A DNA stretch of 64,000 bases from positions 558,001 through 622,000 of the forward strand of contig JAHYIO010000042.1 of the NCBI GenBank assembly GCA_020543525.1, read 5' to 3'. This document shows positions 45,165 to 56,989 of the stretch, piece after piece. Under the pieces are notes generated by a model. That model saw only the letters and a list, made by a program, of their open reading frames with translations, was not told the DNA's origin and did no database searches. A program made the translations under genes and the position numbers. Numbering within the stretch: the stretch's first letter is position 1; every line of letters starts with the position of its first letter. Origin of the DNA: Coriolopsis trogii (Eukaryota > Basidiomycota > Agaricomycetes > Polyporales > Polyporaceae).

Positions 45165-47082
45165 TCGGGGGAAGATGATGAGTGGCACGCAGCGGTTTCT
45201 TGATGTCGGCTGTAGTAGCCTGTAAACGACTCGATGAGGTATTATCGCTCGTTGTGTATTGCTTGTGCGGTTTTGTTGTTGTCGCCGCTGGTGGCTTTGG
45301 GCGATTACAACGTTGTGTCTTACCTCGTGGCGGGGTGAGATGTCGTTGTGCGTGGTGAGTGACAGGGCTCAAGACAGTCCATGGATCGAGCGACGCCTCC
45401 GTACCAGTGTTATCAACACACGTGGGCGTAGCGCTTCCCTGCTACTTCTGCCGTGTGATCGTCTCCAGCCGCAGGCTGAGGGGGAGAATGGTGCCGTTCG
45501 CGTCTGGTGTCTGGTATCTGCTCTGCATCAGGGGAAAGGTGCCGGGAAGAAGGCCGGTGAAGGGGGCTATGTTCTGTCTTTGTGATCCAGTCAGTCATTG
45601 TCCAGATTCGTGCCGGGTCTGGTCAGCCCGCGGCGGGCTCATGCAGGCAGGGGGTATTGCGAAGACCCTTTCACTTACATTGCCTGCGTGGACATTGTAC
45701 CGTGCGGCTACATGAGCACGAGAGATTGCGGTACGATCATCTTGTGAAGCAGGCAGGCGTGTCGCATGGATAACACTGAGGGTGTCCAAGGATGTGATAT
45801 ACTGGCAGGATTTAATGCAATTCCCCGCGCGGGCATCGAATGAATATGACAGCAAAACCGCCAAGGTGCGGCATGAGACCTGATATTCAGAGCGGTCGAT
45901 GCCGATTTTGAGGGTCTGAACTATACGCAACCAAGTGTCCAGCGAGTGGGGCATCTTGTCTACCTTTAGTTCGGATTCTGGCGTGCGTGCAGGAACGAGA
46001 GTCGTATTGAGTTGATCAAACTTCAGGAAGCAGAGGTACGTACGGAGGAGGCGGTGTGCGCGCCAGCGCGAGGAGCCGCCTGACCGAGCTGACGCTTGCG
46101 CTGTGGGCGAATGGGCGAATGGGCTGCTCTGAAGAGATGGAAGCAGAGACACGTGTGATGATGCTGGGAGGGGTTTGGTGCGAGTAGCGCACGGCATGTG
46201 GATGTTCAGGGGTGAGACGTGAGACCGCAGGTGGTACGATGGCGGACGTCTATGGAGCGAGTATACCGGTAGTTTCAATGCGGGAACGGACACTGTAGAG
46301 TCGCGAGTGATGCGAGGCGGCGATGGAAGGGATGTGTTGCGGGCGCCTCGAGAATTGTGTCCGGCAAGCAACCGAGTGGGTTGCAATGTGGCGGTGCAAT
46401 GTGTTGAAGGAGCCGTGACTATGCGGGGGTCTGGTACTATTGGCGTACTGTTGTCCATCAAGACGACGATGAATGAGGGTGAGAAAAGAGAGACGGTCGC
46501 GCTTCCGTGCTACGAGTCTCGAGAAGTAGAGAGCGGGCTCGGATAATCATAGGCAGAAGACGCTGGAGCTTCGATCGTTCGTGGCAGCGAAGGTGATCCT
46601 CAGATGGATGGTGGCAGACGGCGTGAGATGGACGTCGCTGGTTTATGAGTATGCCGGACAGCCGGGGGGCAAGATTCGCAAGGCCTAGGTGGTCGCACTG
46701 GCGGCGAGGAGCGCGGGGCCGTTGGAACTTTGTCGGGCGAGAGGGCAGAGAGGAATGAATTGGATGTGCGAGTACGAGACACATTGATCCGCGCTGTCCA
46801 CGCAGAGTCGGTGGTGGTCGTGGTGGGAGCGATGTGCGTGACTTGTCACGGCGGACGAGGCTGTGCGGACACGTGGAGGGGAGCTCGGCTGTTTCTCATC
46901 TCTCTCATCCCAGAGCTCGTCATCCAAGATGGACGGTGGAGACACGCAGGACTGGGGCAGAGACCCACCGGCCCCGCTCGCAGCGTCATGGCGTCCCCGT
47001 CGGATATTACTCGACGCGTTCGAGCGAGCAGACATCTCGCTCTTCCTCCCAGCGCCGCCCTCCACTCGCCCCCCAGACGACG
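45165..47082. other. 1.9-kb intergenic region
   Basis: Between the oxalate decarboxylase gene and the single-pass membrane protein gene (both +). The minus strand is open for 288 codons at 46461-45595, but the product is low complexity (Ser, Pro, Thr, Arg) and matches nothing, so it is not called. Nothing else is supported. Confidence 0.45.
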
Positions 47083-49142
47083 ATGGCTGTCCGTGCCGAT
47101 TGCGAGAACTGTGCAAATGATGTGAGCAGCAGCCCAATCTTTCTTCTCTGTCACACAACATCTGGCGCCAATCATCATCTCCCTTCGCCTTCTCCCATCG
47201 CCCGCTGACGAGTCCCATTCACTCTCTCCAGCCTGACTCACCCACAGCGGCCCAGCAGAATGCAAACATCGCCGTCGTCCTCGCCGTCGTCGGCGCCGTC
47301 TCTCTCGTCGCTCTCATCGTCGCCGTCGTCGTCCCCCTCGTCCGTCGCAGAAGCCGCCGTCGCCCCGCATCTTCGTCGTCGTCCATCTCCAGCGCCCGCG
47401 CCCGCAGCAGCAGCTACAGGAAAGCCCGAACGAGCGACATGGACGATGACCGAGAGATGTATCTGCCATCTCGGCGCCCTTCCTTCCTCCATCAAAAGAT
47501 GTTCCCCGGTCCGGACAGGAAGCCCCTCCTCCCCCTCATACTTGACCCCCTCAGGCCCATCTCTGCCATTACCTGGTCTGACCTCCGCTCCAGCAACAAG
47601 AGCCCCGCTGCGAGCTCAGAGTCAGATCCAGACGAGTTCCCCCTCCACCCCGACTATTATTCCTACCTCCACCGGGACATGGCCGATGCTCCCGACCATG
47701 CCTCTCACTCTACCACCCGCCCCCGCTCCTCCCACCGGACCACGAGCAGGAGCACCAGAGGCACCGGCGGCGCCGTCGAGGACCAGGCGCTCTCTTCATT
47801 GCCTTCCCTCCAGCGCAGTCCGACACCACCGGGTCTCCCGAGCAAACGCGGATCTCCTGTCGTCGCCGCAAGGCGTGCTTCCCTACCTATAACTCCCATT
47901 TCGCCCTCCGACTCTCGTCCTAGCCCGTCCCACCAGGGCCCAGCAGCCATGCCCCTCTTTGCCCCAATACCTTCAGCCTCGACCTCGGCTACTGCCACCG
48001 CCTACAACCCGCTCAGCCCCGTCAGCCCGCTCGCCCCGAGAGAGGCCTCGCGCACACCCAGCCACGCCCGTTCGGCTGTGCACAAGCCGCGGGGCATGGA
48101 TCCCGTGCCCGAGGACGCTGACGCAGGCGAGTACGCCGAAACCAGCTCTCTCCAGCTCCCGTCCCCGCCTGCGTCCCCCGACCAGGCCCCGTACGACCCC
48201 CGCTGGAGGGCGTCCTCCTCGAGCTCCAACCCCAACGCGCGCCGTCCAAGTCTCACCGGCCGCCAGTCCGCGCCAACCGCACTGCCCCACCGCCCGCGCT
48301 CGTCCACCGGTCCGAGCGTCGCCCTCCCGCTCACCGCCGCGTTCCAGACGAGCGTCCTCAGGTCCGGTTCGTCCTCTTCCGCGGCCGGGACCACGCAACG
48401 ATACCCGTCCATCACCACGAGCACCTCGCCCCCACCACGCCACCGCTCCCGCCCGAGCTCCGTCTCCGTCTCCGTCTCCTCGCACACCTCGCCCTCTCCA
48501 ACCCGTCCCGCGGGCGCAGCGAGCGGCGGCGGCGGCGGGGGGGACGACATGACGCGCCCGATCGAAGCCTTTCGGCGGATGAGCACGACCGACATACGGC
48601 ACCGCCATCCGCACTCGGGCGCTGGAGACTCGGACGCGCGCGCGTTCCTGCGCTCGTCCGACGCGTTGCACATTCCCCAGTTCCAGGACGCAGCGGCGCC
48701 GCGTGTGAGCCGTCGGCACGCGACCGTCTACAGCCCGCCCCCGACAGCGAGCGGGTCGGGGACCGCGCCGCCCTCGTCGTACCCTCACGCCGGCCCGGGC
48801 CCGCTCGCCCCGCCGCCACTGAGCCCTGGTCCGACGCCGATCTCGAGCGCGCCCCGGCTGTCCGTGTACACGAACCAGAGCCAGGGCCAGGGCCAGGGAC
48901 AGCCGACGGGCAGGGTGAATGGCCTTCCGTGGGCGGTGTCGTGGAAGTCGGTGTCGAGCGGCTCGCGCGCGTCGCTGTCATCGCAGCAATCCCATCTGAG
49001 CAGGGACTCGATGTCGCGCAGCCGGTCGAACAGCGTGCGGACGCTGCCTGCGCAGCTGCCGCCGCTCGATCCGGTCACGCCGCTCTCGCTCAGCCTTGAG
49101 GGTTCGCCCGAAGATGAACAGCAGGGCGGGGGTGCGCAGTGA
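47083..49142 (+). CDS. single-pass membrane protein with long Ser/Pro-rich tail (649 aa)
   Basis: Exons 47083-47121 and 47232-49142 sum to 1,950 nt in frame. A 20-residue N-terminus with a CENC pair (MAVRADCENCANDPDSPTAA) precedes one strongly hydrophobic helix (NIAVVLAVVGAVSLVALIVA). An Arg-rich stop-transfer run (RRRSRRR) follows, then about 570 residues dominated by Ser, Pro, Arg and Ala. There is no signal peptide, so the short N-terminus probably faces out or into a lumen with the tail in the cytosol. The tail has repeated short Ser/Pro and Arg/Ser motifs suited to phosphorylation and a Gln-Gly repeat (QSQGQGQGQ) near residue 560. Related architectures occur in fungal wall-sensor-like proteins, but no family is recognised here. 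The start fits because upstream ATGs are out of frame with the helix. Confidence 0.65.
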
Positions 49143-51688
49143 TGGGAGTGCGCGCGTGGAGGACGATGACGATAGAGGGCGTGCGCGTGGCGGTTCGGAT
49201 GGTCATGACCGGTTTGGCTAACTTATGCGGCTCAAGGTGTGGTTGGTATGGATGAAGCTCTCGCTCGTCGCGCGGCGCGCACGTTGTACAGTTACGATGT
49301 AGCTGTAGTTGTTTCCCTCGATCCTCCTGTCTCTCGCTTGCCTGTGATGTGATGTATGTAACGGTTTCATGACCAACTGTACGCTGTACGACTAGTAGGA
49401 CTCGCTCTGTGTATGACCACTTGCTTGCTTGCGTGACGATGTCGTTGGCCACCTGGATCGTGGCACGGGCCGGACAGGGTGGGAGAAGCGTCGGCGACGC
49501 CGATTGTCTATCGAGATCGGGAGGTGGATCCCCTTCGCTGTCGCGCTGTCGGCTGCGCGCTGGCCGTCACTCTCAGCATTTCTTTCTGGGTTTGCGTGGA
49601 TGGAATGTTCGAAGGGAAAGGCTCTCGCAGGCAAGCGCACGGCGTGCGTTTAGCCACGCGCCGTCGTGTCTCCGCCGCTGCTTTCCTTCGGCTTCGTCTG
49701 GTATCATTGACACCGTCTGGGCCCGAGTGATCAGCTCGTCAGTAGCGCACGACGCAGATATGGCGCCGCGCTCACAGCGAGAGCGTCAGTGTTATGGCAG
49801 AGGAAGGCCTGCGGCCACAGGCGGAGCCACGGCATGAAGTGTCACGACTCCATGTATTCTCTTCCAGGCGGTATAGCTCTTGGATGATACGCGGCACCTT
49901 TGCATGCCCTGCAACTAAAGGCGCGACGAACGTACGTGCTGCTTGTGTTCATGTGTTCCTCGTAGCTGTACGGCAATTGTCGTGAGTGCCGTCTGCTGTT
50001 TGAAGTCGATTCCAGGTGTGTGAGTGAGTACGTGCTGGTGTGGTCGTAATAGATCTGTGATGTGACTTCTATTCATATTACTCGGCGGTATCTGTTGAGC
50101 GCATAGTTTGTGCCCTGGGTGTTGTGAGTGTCAGGCATTCGGGGTGTAGTAGTGGGACTGCCAGGTGATTTCTCAGAGCTACATAGACCCAAAGGAAGTA
50201 TACGGTGCTAGACGACTCTCAACCTTCCTCCTGTAAGCATACGCCCATGCAGTCAGTACAGAGATCACGGACCTGCGAGAGGTTCACCCACCTCGTCTGG
50301 AGCAGCTGCTGACGAACGTCTACTGCAGCCGTACACACGACGGCTAATAGTGCCAGCGTTGAGAAAAAGGTCCGTCCGTGAGCGGTCGCAGTTTGATCTC
50401 GTATCAAACAGCAGGTGGCTGGCCGCTGATACAAGCAGAATTCTTCCGAATAGGGGCGGAGATTGCGGACGCCTACGAGTTTCAGAACGTGTGACCGGAA
50501 TCGGTGTTAGGTCCAGTTTCTCATCCATCGAAGATGCCCCCGATGAGCCATCTTCCGGCAACTAGATGCTAGATGCTAACTGCGTCCGTTGAGTTCCTTT
50601 ACGATGAGCAGAGATGGGGCTGGAGGAGTCTGGAAGGCTTCAGCGACTCTGAGCTAACGCCACCTGCTTGTGAAGTGCCGATGGACCTGGAAACGAGCAT
50701 AGCCTCAGTAAATTAACACCTAATATTTCATGGAGACCAATACTAATGCTCCCCATCAGACAAAGTGTAGCAGACAATGAAATTTGTCGAGTAGCAACCG
50801 CGCGGACCCGCCTGAGGCACCGACACTTGCCACGGCCACCTTGCGGTGTAAATCTCCATGGATGCAGTTTCTATGATATCGAGTGTGTTGACCAAGCTGG
50901 AGGATGCGTTTGGCAGTGCGGTAACATACGGAAGCGAGAGTTGATCAAGGTCAAGTTCGAAAGACGGCGACCAGTGTATTGCCTTTCTGGTGGCACCACG
51001 TGGCGGGCGTCTCCGGGTCTCACCGGGCCCGTGTGACCGGGTCTCTCTACTACTCAACGCCCGACTCTTGTCGCCAGCCATGAACTCTGTTGCTTCCTTT
51101 CAGTTCTGCCTCACTATTTCACAGACGTGTATCGACGCAATGACTAACATTTGTCCCTCGTGCCCCCATCAAAGAATGACGCCGAATCAGGCATGTCTCA
51201 ACGGCCGTCGCAAACCACATCCATCTCAAACCTGGTGACTGAACCGAGGCAGTGCGTTTGATTCCCCTGCGCGGCGTGAACGCTCATGCCAAGGCTAGAA
51301 CACTTATGCGATGCCGACATAAGGTATCGTCTTGCATCCAGCCAAATCCAACTGTATGGCAGTCACGTACAGTGGCCTCCTACGGCACCCATCACCATCA
51401 CAGCGCCGCTGCGCTACAGCGCATGATGCGACGATGTCCTCCTTGCAGTCCCGCACCGGGGCAGTAAGTTTTGCAGAGTTCTTGCTTGCGCCTCCTCTCC
51501 TGCCGACACCGCTCACAGCTTCGTCCGTGTCCGTTCGCCGGAAGATGGGCTAGTATATAAGGTGGCCCAGTTGCGTTCGAGTTTCCTCACCCCCTTCTTT
51601 CATTACTTTTTCTTTCGTTTTCACATTCTCAAGTCCGCTAGTCGGCTTTTTTTACACTTCGTAAACGCTTTTTTGTCACGTCCAGGCG
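49143..51688. other. 2.5-kb intergenic region
   Basis: No coding pattern that I can support on either strand between the membrane-protein gene and the GH18 gene. The right end contains a TATA box and a T/C-rich leader (TTCTTTCATTACTTTTTC at about 51595-51612) belonging to the GH18 gene. Confidence 0.45.
51554..51560 (+). promoter_or_regulatory. TATA box of the GH18 gene
   Basis: TATATAA lies 129 bp upstream of ATG 51689, followed by a pyrimidine-rich leader, a common arrangement for strongly expressed fungal genes. Confidence 0.6.
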
Positions 51689-53065
51689 ATGTTCTCCTTC
51701 TCCCGCATGATCACCTCCGTCTCGGTCGCGCTGGCGCTGGCCTCTGTGAGCACCGTCCTTGCTGCTCCCATGCCCCGCACGTCCCTCGTTTCCCGTTTCC
51801 CCGCCGGCACCCAGTTCATCACCGGGCCCTGCACCTCCGACGCCGACTGCGCCTCCGGCTGCTGTGGCTTCAACTCCGGCCTCTGCGCCGGTGCCATCAT
51901 TGCGCAGGAGCGCGACGGTGGCTGCGGCTTCGGTGACCCTCAGCCCAACGACAACGCGGCTCGCGTCCTCCGCGGTGAGGCTCCTGCCAACCCCGCTCCC
52001 GCCCCGGCGCCCGCTCCCCCTGCGGACCCTGCCCCCGCTCCCCCGGCAGACCCCGCCCCGGCACCCGCTCCTCCCGCTGCTCCTCCGGCAGGCGGAGCGA
52101 TCCCGAACCCCGCTTTCGTCGTATACACCGACCGCTTCGTCTCTGCGGATGTGCTCCCCCCTGTTGACCAGATTGCTGTAAGTCTCCAACGTCATGAATT
52201 TCCTAGCAGGTGTCTGACAGCACACGCCAGGGCTTCAACGTTGTTGCACTCTCCTTCCTCACCCTCAAGGGTGCGCTGGACCAGGCGGGTGCGTTTGCTG
52301 CGCTCCCTGCTGACACTCGTGCCGCGAAGAAGGCCGAGTACAACAACGCCGGCGTCAAGATCATCGTGTCCGCCTTCGGTGAGACGGACAAGCCGACCTC
52401 TGCGGGTGCGGACCCCGTCGGCACCGCGAACACCATGGCGCAGTTCGTCCTCGACACCCAGCTGGACGGCATTGACGTCGACTACGAGGACCTTGACGCG
52501 ATGAACAAGGGTGACGGTGCGGCGGAGACTTGGGTCTCGACCTTTACCTCCACGCTCCGTCAGAAGCTGCCCCAGGGCCAGTTCATCCTCTCGCACGCGC
52601 CGCTCGCTCCCTGGCTCTCGCCCAACCCCCAATTTGCTGGTGGCGCATACCTGACGGTCAACAAGAACGTCGGTTCCATGATCGACTTCGTATGTTGCCT
52701 TCCTCTCATTCGTTCTAATGATTACACAGCTGACGGGACCGTGACGCTCCTCACAGTACAACATCCAGTTCTACAACCAGAACCTCTACACGGACTGCGC
52801 AGGCCTCATCGACACCGCGGGTGCGCCGTTCACTGGCTCTGCGCTCTTCGAGATCGCGAACAACGGCGTCGACCTCAACAAGCTCGTCATCGGCAAGCCT
52901 GGCGCGGCCAGCGATGCCACGAACGGTTTCATGGACCCCGCGACGCTCGGCCAGTGCGTTGCCCAGGCCCAGGCCAAGGGCTGGAACGGCGGTGTCATGG
53001 CCTTCCAGTTCCCCAACGCGAACGCCGACTGGATCCGTGCTGCCAAGGGCGGTGCGTTCCAGTAA
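51689..53065 (+). CDS. secreted GH18 (chitinase-like) protein with N-terminal BAS2-like Cys module (418 aa)
   Basis: Exons 51689-52177, 52231-52689 and 52757-53065 sum to 1,257 nt. A signal peptide (SVSVALALASVSTVLAAP) is followed by a compact six-Cys module (CTSDADCASGCCG, then C...GGCGFG). This resembles small secreted proteins called biotrophy-associated secreted protein 2. A Pro-Ala linker (PAPAPAPAPPADPAPAPPAD) leads into a GH18 barrel. The strand-4 motif is LDGIDVDYEDLD, so the DxxDxDxE catalytic Asp and Glu are present, with Tyr in place of the usual Trp before Glu. Other GH18 pieces are GFNVVALSFL, KIIVSAFGETD, SHAPLAPWL, MIDFYNIQFYNQ and GGVMAFQFPN. It may hydrolyse or just bind chitin or related glycans outside the cell. 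The acceptor before GFNVVALSF was chosen over two upstream AGs by family fit. Confidence 0.87.
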
Positions 53066-54541
53066 GTGTCTCGCTCGCCGAGCTGCTCGACGCCCTTTTC
53101 CTGCGGCGACGGCTTTCCGCCACCCGCTTTGTCGCCCCGCCGGTCTGGAACCCCGGACATAGACGAACGCCGACACGACCAACATTATTACGACAGACGG
53201 AGGACCGATCATTGCACGAAGGGGGGCATTCACGATGTAACTTATGTGAGACGATAGTTTAGTAATGAAACTTTTTCGGGGTCATATCTTGGTGTGAGAG
53301 CATGGTGCGCGCGAGACGAGTTGCTCGAGCTCAAGGCGAGTCGGAGACCGAGTATCGAAGAGAAAATTTGGCATATGCGCACAGGAGGCGTAAGAGGCAT
53401 ATGACACAGAACGGCTGAGCTGTCGAACCATACTATGCATCATCATCCGCGCAGCGGCATCGAGCGCGGCTACCGGGTTAAGGACAACGTCACGTGGGCC
53501 GCGGCAATGTAGCCCACTTGTATATGCTTTCCACTCTGCGATTTCCGCCTGGATTGTCGCTGCGTGCTCCGTGTGAGCTCATGCAGGGCATTTCTCTTCC
53601 TATTTGGTGCATATGATACCGGACCTCCATATTTTTCGAGCTCCTCTGTGGACTTCAGCCCTACTAGCTGCGCGGTGACCTGACTGTCGATGAAGAGTTT
53701 GTGACGGCGCAGCAGACGTTGCAAGTCCATGCGCCCTCCGGAGAGAGTACAGACACTGGGTACACGGTGCGTCGAGCCTCCGATGGATCAAGAAGCCGTT
53801 TGCAAGATCCGGACGACGTTTCCAGAGCGTATTGCACAGCTAAATTGCATCTCCGGCTTCTGGGACAAGAGAAGCAGGCTATGCATGGCAAGCGAGGATT
53901 GTATTGCAACTTGAATGTCACTGCAGCAGCTACAGAAGCGGATTGAAGTCAAGTAAAGAAACTTGGCAGTACAACTGAGGCAGTAGTACATTGAGTTGGG
54001 GCGGTGGGCGGTGTAATTGTCGCCCATACTGTACCATTGGACAGCCTTCTGGTCCACCACGCTGTGGCGGCACGGCCCCAGGCTGTTGTTACCCTGCCTC
54101 CTGCAATATGCGGGGCGGTGGAAGCTCACAACGTCTCAAAGACGCTAGGCAGGGTGCCTCAACGCTTGTGGGTGAAACGGACCTATCTGGTGCGTATAAA
54201 GTTCTGAGTTTGGCCGCTTCTCCTCTTCGCCCTCATTGCCCCAGGTATCGCTCTCCGCTCAACTGGGTTCTCCAGTCCTCCTACGCGTCGCACTTGCCAT
54301 TCTTACCGTCAATATCACCGTCACCTTTGCCGTCCATCACATCCATTACCCTCTGCTCGCGGAAGAACACCTTGTCAGCCAGACGAAACTTCATTGGTGA
54401 GTAATACGTCGCCTGGCGCGTGACATCATTACTCATATCGCTTTGATACTGGCAGATTCATTGTCCTCCTAGTACCGGTACGAAAGGGCCTACTCTTGAC
54501 CAAGGTTGTGGCGAATCTGACCCTGAATCGCCAAGACAGTC
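53066..54541. other. 1.5-kb intergenic region
   Basis: No gene supported between the GH18 and HET genes (both +). A weak TATAAAG motif at about 54195 lies far (347 bp) from the HET ATG and may or may not be used. Confidence 0.45.
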
Positions 54542-56746
54542 ATGCGACTGCTGAACACGAAGACCGCACGGATCCAGGAGTTCAGCGGCGCGATCCCGCT
54601 GTACGCTATCCTGTCCCACGTATGGCAAGAGGACGGGGAACAGACGTTCCGAGATGTCGAGGCTCTGCGAAACGAGTCTGATCCTCGGTCCTTGGTATCC
54701 GAGAAAGTCCGCAGGTGCTGCATCGTCGCGGAGAGAGATGGCTTTGAGTGGGTGTGGATCGACACATGCTGCATCGACAAGTCCAGCAGCGCCGAGCTTT
54801 CCGAGGCCATCAACTCCATGTTCATGTGGTACGCCCATTCCGAGGTTTGCTACGCATACTTGGACGATTATAGCACCGGCATACAATTTCCTGATTATAC
54901 AAGTTATTCTGACGATTTCCCCATCATTGCTGCAAGGTTCCACCGTGAAATTCCAAATTGGTTTCGGCGCGGATGGACGTTGCAGGAATTGATTGCCTCC
55001 CCGGACATCCATTTCCTCGACAAGCAGTGGGCCTTCATTGGGACGAAGCACATCTTGGCACGGCGCATCTCGAAGATGACGAATATTAGCATGGATGTCC
55101 TGCTGGGGAAGGCGGATCTGAAGACCGTTAGCGTCGCGCAACGAATGTCGTGGGCAGCGTCTCGACGGACTACACGGGCGGAGGATCGTGCCTACTCGCT
55201 CTTCGGACTGTTTGACGTTCACATGTCCGTCAACTACGGGGAAGGGGGTCCTGGGGCTTTCAGACGGTTGCAGGAGGAGATCCTCAGGAGGTATGCGGAC
55301 CACAGCATCTTTGCGTGGGGCCCAACCAGAGAGTATTCTGCCAATGCACAGCTACCACCAATCCTGACATTTGGACTAGGAAAGGATAAGCCCGGGTCTT
55401 CAGATACACACAGACAACTGCCTCGCAAGGGACAATGGCTGCGAGACAAGATGAACCGATGGGTCGACGCTGATGATCCATGGGATGATCGGTACATGGG
55501 TCCCAGTGTGCGGACATTGAGGGCACGGAGAAGGCCGGTCCACGACGAATCCACAGTCCAGTTATTGCTTGCACCATCTCCCAATGCTTTTGAGCAGTCG
55601 TTCGGTATCAAAGCTCTCCCCTTCCCCTCGCTCGGGGAGATGATCGGGATTCCCGCCTTGGTCCCTCCCGAGTTCCGCGCGACAGCCTATGGGATGCGAG
55701 CGAGGTTGCCGATGACGAGGTGGTACAACGACGATGTCTGGCTTGTTATACTCACATGCACGAACACCAAGGGAGACGTCATTGGGATGCTCGTGCACCG
55801 CTCGGAGGACAGTCAGCACTTGTACAACGTTGGGGCTGCCATACTGGGTCCAGAGACAGACTCGCCTCCCTTGCACCGTCTGGTGGTTCTGCGTCCCTCA
55901 ACGTTGCAGGCTCATCTACAGGACTGGAGACCGACGGTAACTGACCTCTACCTAGCCAACCCCGAACCCGCGCCTGCTCGTCCTTCACGCAGTCTTCGTG
56001 ACGTTCCGCGGCCGAAGGAGCCCGGGGTGGTCGGATCGTATGCGCTCTTCCTTCCGCAACGGCTTTTCGAGGCGTGGCGTTGCAGATTGGTGAATCCCGA
56101 CATGACGAAAGAGATGGCCGAGGACGGGCTCATGTTGGTTGACTTTCCGATCGAGCTGGACGTCGTCCGAAAACTGCATCCATTAAAGGAGAAAGAGTTC
56201 CAACTGTCACTCACCATCTCGCTCTGTTCATGCATGGGGAGTAGCGTGCCATGCTTGGTGGAAGTACGGATGAATTCGAGTCCCATGGCAAATCCAGGAG
56301 CGGAGAATACCATGGGTACCTGGGAGAGGCTGGAACCGACATCGAAGAATAATACATGCTCCTCGGAAGCTCATCTCGATACAACACGACCGGCATACGT
56401 GGAGATTGAGGCAGACGGATTCGTCTGCGTGACTGCGCAGGAGTGGAGGAAGTGTCTACGAACCACGGCCAACCATGTATTCATCCTCGACTTGGAGATT
56501 TGTCATTGGGCGGGGGCTGAATGCACGGTGTTCCCCTTGCCAGTTCCGGAGCCGCGTCTGGAGGAGGACGACAAGCAGACCCTGGCTAGCGAGAACGGGC
56601 AGGAGAAGGAAAACGAGAAGCGGGAGGAAGAAACCGGTAAGCGGACGAGGGGCAGCGTGCACGACTCGCAGACGACACACGCGCCCGGCGAGTTGCGGCC
56701 CGAAAAGCGACGGCGGATTGATGTCGACTCGGAACACCGGTCGTAG
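54542..56746 (+). CDS. HET-domain (heterokaryon incompatibility-like) protein (734 aa)
   Basis: This is a single uninterrupted exon, unlike its intron-rich neighbours. The N-terminal HET domain has its three hallmark blocks. They are PLYAILSHVWQEDGE near residue 19; WVWIDTCCIDKSSSAELSEA and SEVCYAYLDD near 70-105; and WFRRGWTLQELIASPDIHFL near 140. The downstream motif RRTTRAEDRAYSLFGLFDVH with YGEGGPGAFRRLQEEI is standard in basidiomycete HET proteins. The remaining 450 residues show no repeat or NACHT module. The tail is Glu/Lys-rich with a likely nuclear signal (RPEKRRRIDV). HET domains trigger cell death in ascomycete self/non-self recognition. In basidiomycetes the family is expanded and its role is mostly unproven. 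No partner gene is obvious nearby. Confidence 0.92.
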   Translation: MRLLNTKTARIQEFSGAIPLYAILSHVWQEDGEQTFRDVEALRNESDPRSLVSEKVRRCCIVAERDGFEWVWIDTCCIDKSSSAELSEAINSMFMWYAHSEVCYAYLDDYSTGIQFPDYTSYSDDFPIIAARFHREIPNWFRRGWTLQELIASPDIHFLDKQWAFIGTKHILARRISKMTNISMDVLLGKADLKTVSVAQRMSWAASRRTTRAEDRAYSLFGLFDVHMSVNYGEGGPGAFRRLQEEILRRYADHSIFAWGPTREYSANAQLPPILTFGLGKDKPGSSDTHRQLPRKGQWLRDKMNRWVDADDPWDDRYMGPSVRTLRARRRPVHDESTVQLLLAPSPNAFEQSFGIKALPFPSLGEMIGIPALVPPEFRATAYGMRARLPMTRWYNDDVWLVILTCTNTKGDVIGMLVHRSEDSQHLYNVGAAILGPETDSPPLHRLVVLRPSTLQAHLQDWRPTVTDLYLANPEPAPARPSRSLRDVPRPKEPGVVGSYALFLPQRLFEAWRCRLVNPDMTKEMAEDGLMLVDFPIELDVVRKLHPLKEKEFQLSLTISLCSCMGSSVPCLVEVRMNSSPMANPGAENTMGTWERLEPTSKNNTCSSEAHLDTTRPAYVEIEADGFVCVTAQEWRKCLRTTANHVFILDLEICHWAGAECTVFPLPVPEPRLEEDDKQTLASENGQEKENEKREEETGKRTRGSVHDSQTTHAPGELRPEKRRRIDVDSEHRS

Positions 56747-56989
56747 CAAGGGGTGCGGCCCAGGGTCTCCGACAGGCCTCCTAAAAAGTACCCAGGGGCG
56801 GAGTAGCCGGCTCACCGCATGGACATTGACATTGACAACAAGGACATGGCCGTCTCTACGTGCACGTGAGCTGCGTCCTCCGGTCTTGTTCACTCACTCG
56901 CTCATGTCTCCCTCCTCCTCCGCCTCCTCCTCCTCGTTGTCGTCGTACTGGACCCAGGTGCTGCCGCCACGCTCAGAGCTCTGGTAGGA

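Noticed and set aside
45595..46461. 288-codon open frame on the minus strand
   Set aside because: Product is Ser/Pro/Thr/Arg-rich without folded segments or family match, lies in a GC-rich intergenic region, and no splice extensions improve it.
47705..48788. Long antisense frames opposite the Ser/Pro-rich membrane protein
   Set aside because: GC-rich Ser/Pro/Arg codons give open antisense frames by composition; products are Arg/Gly-rich repeats.
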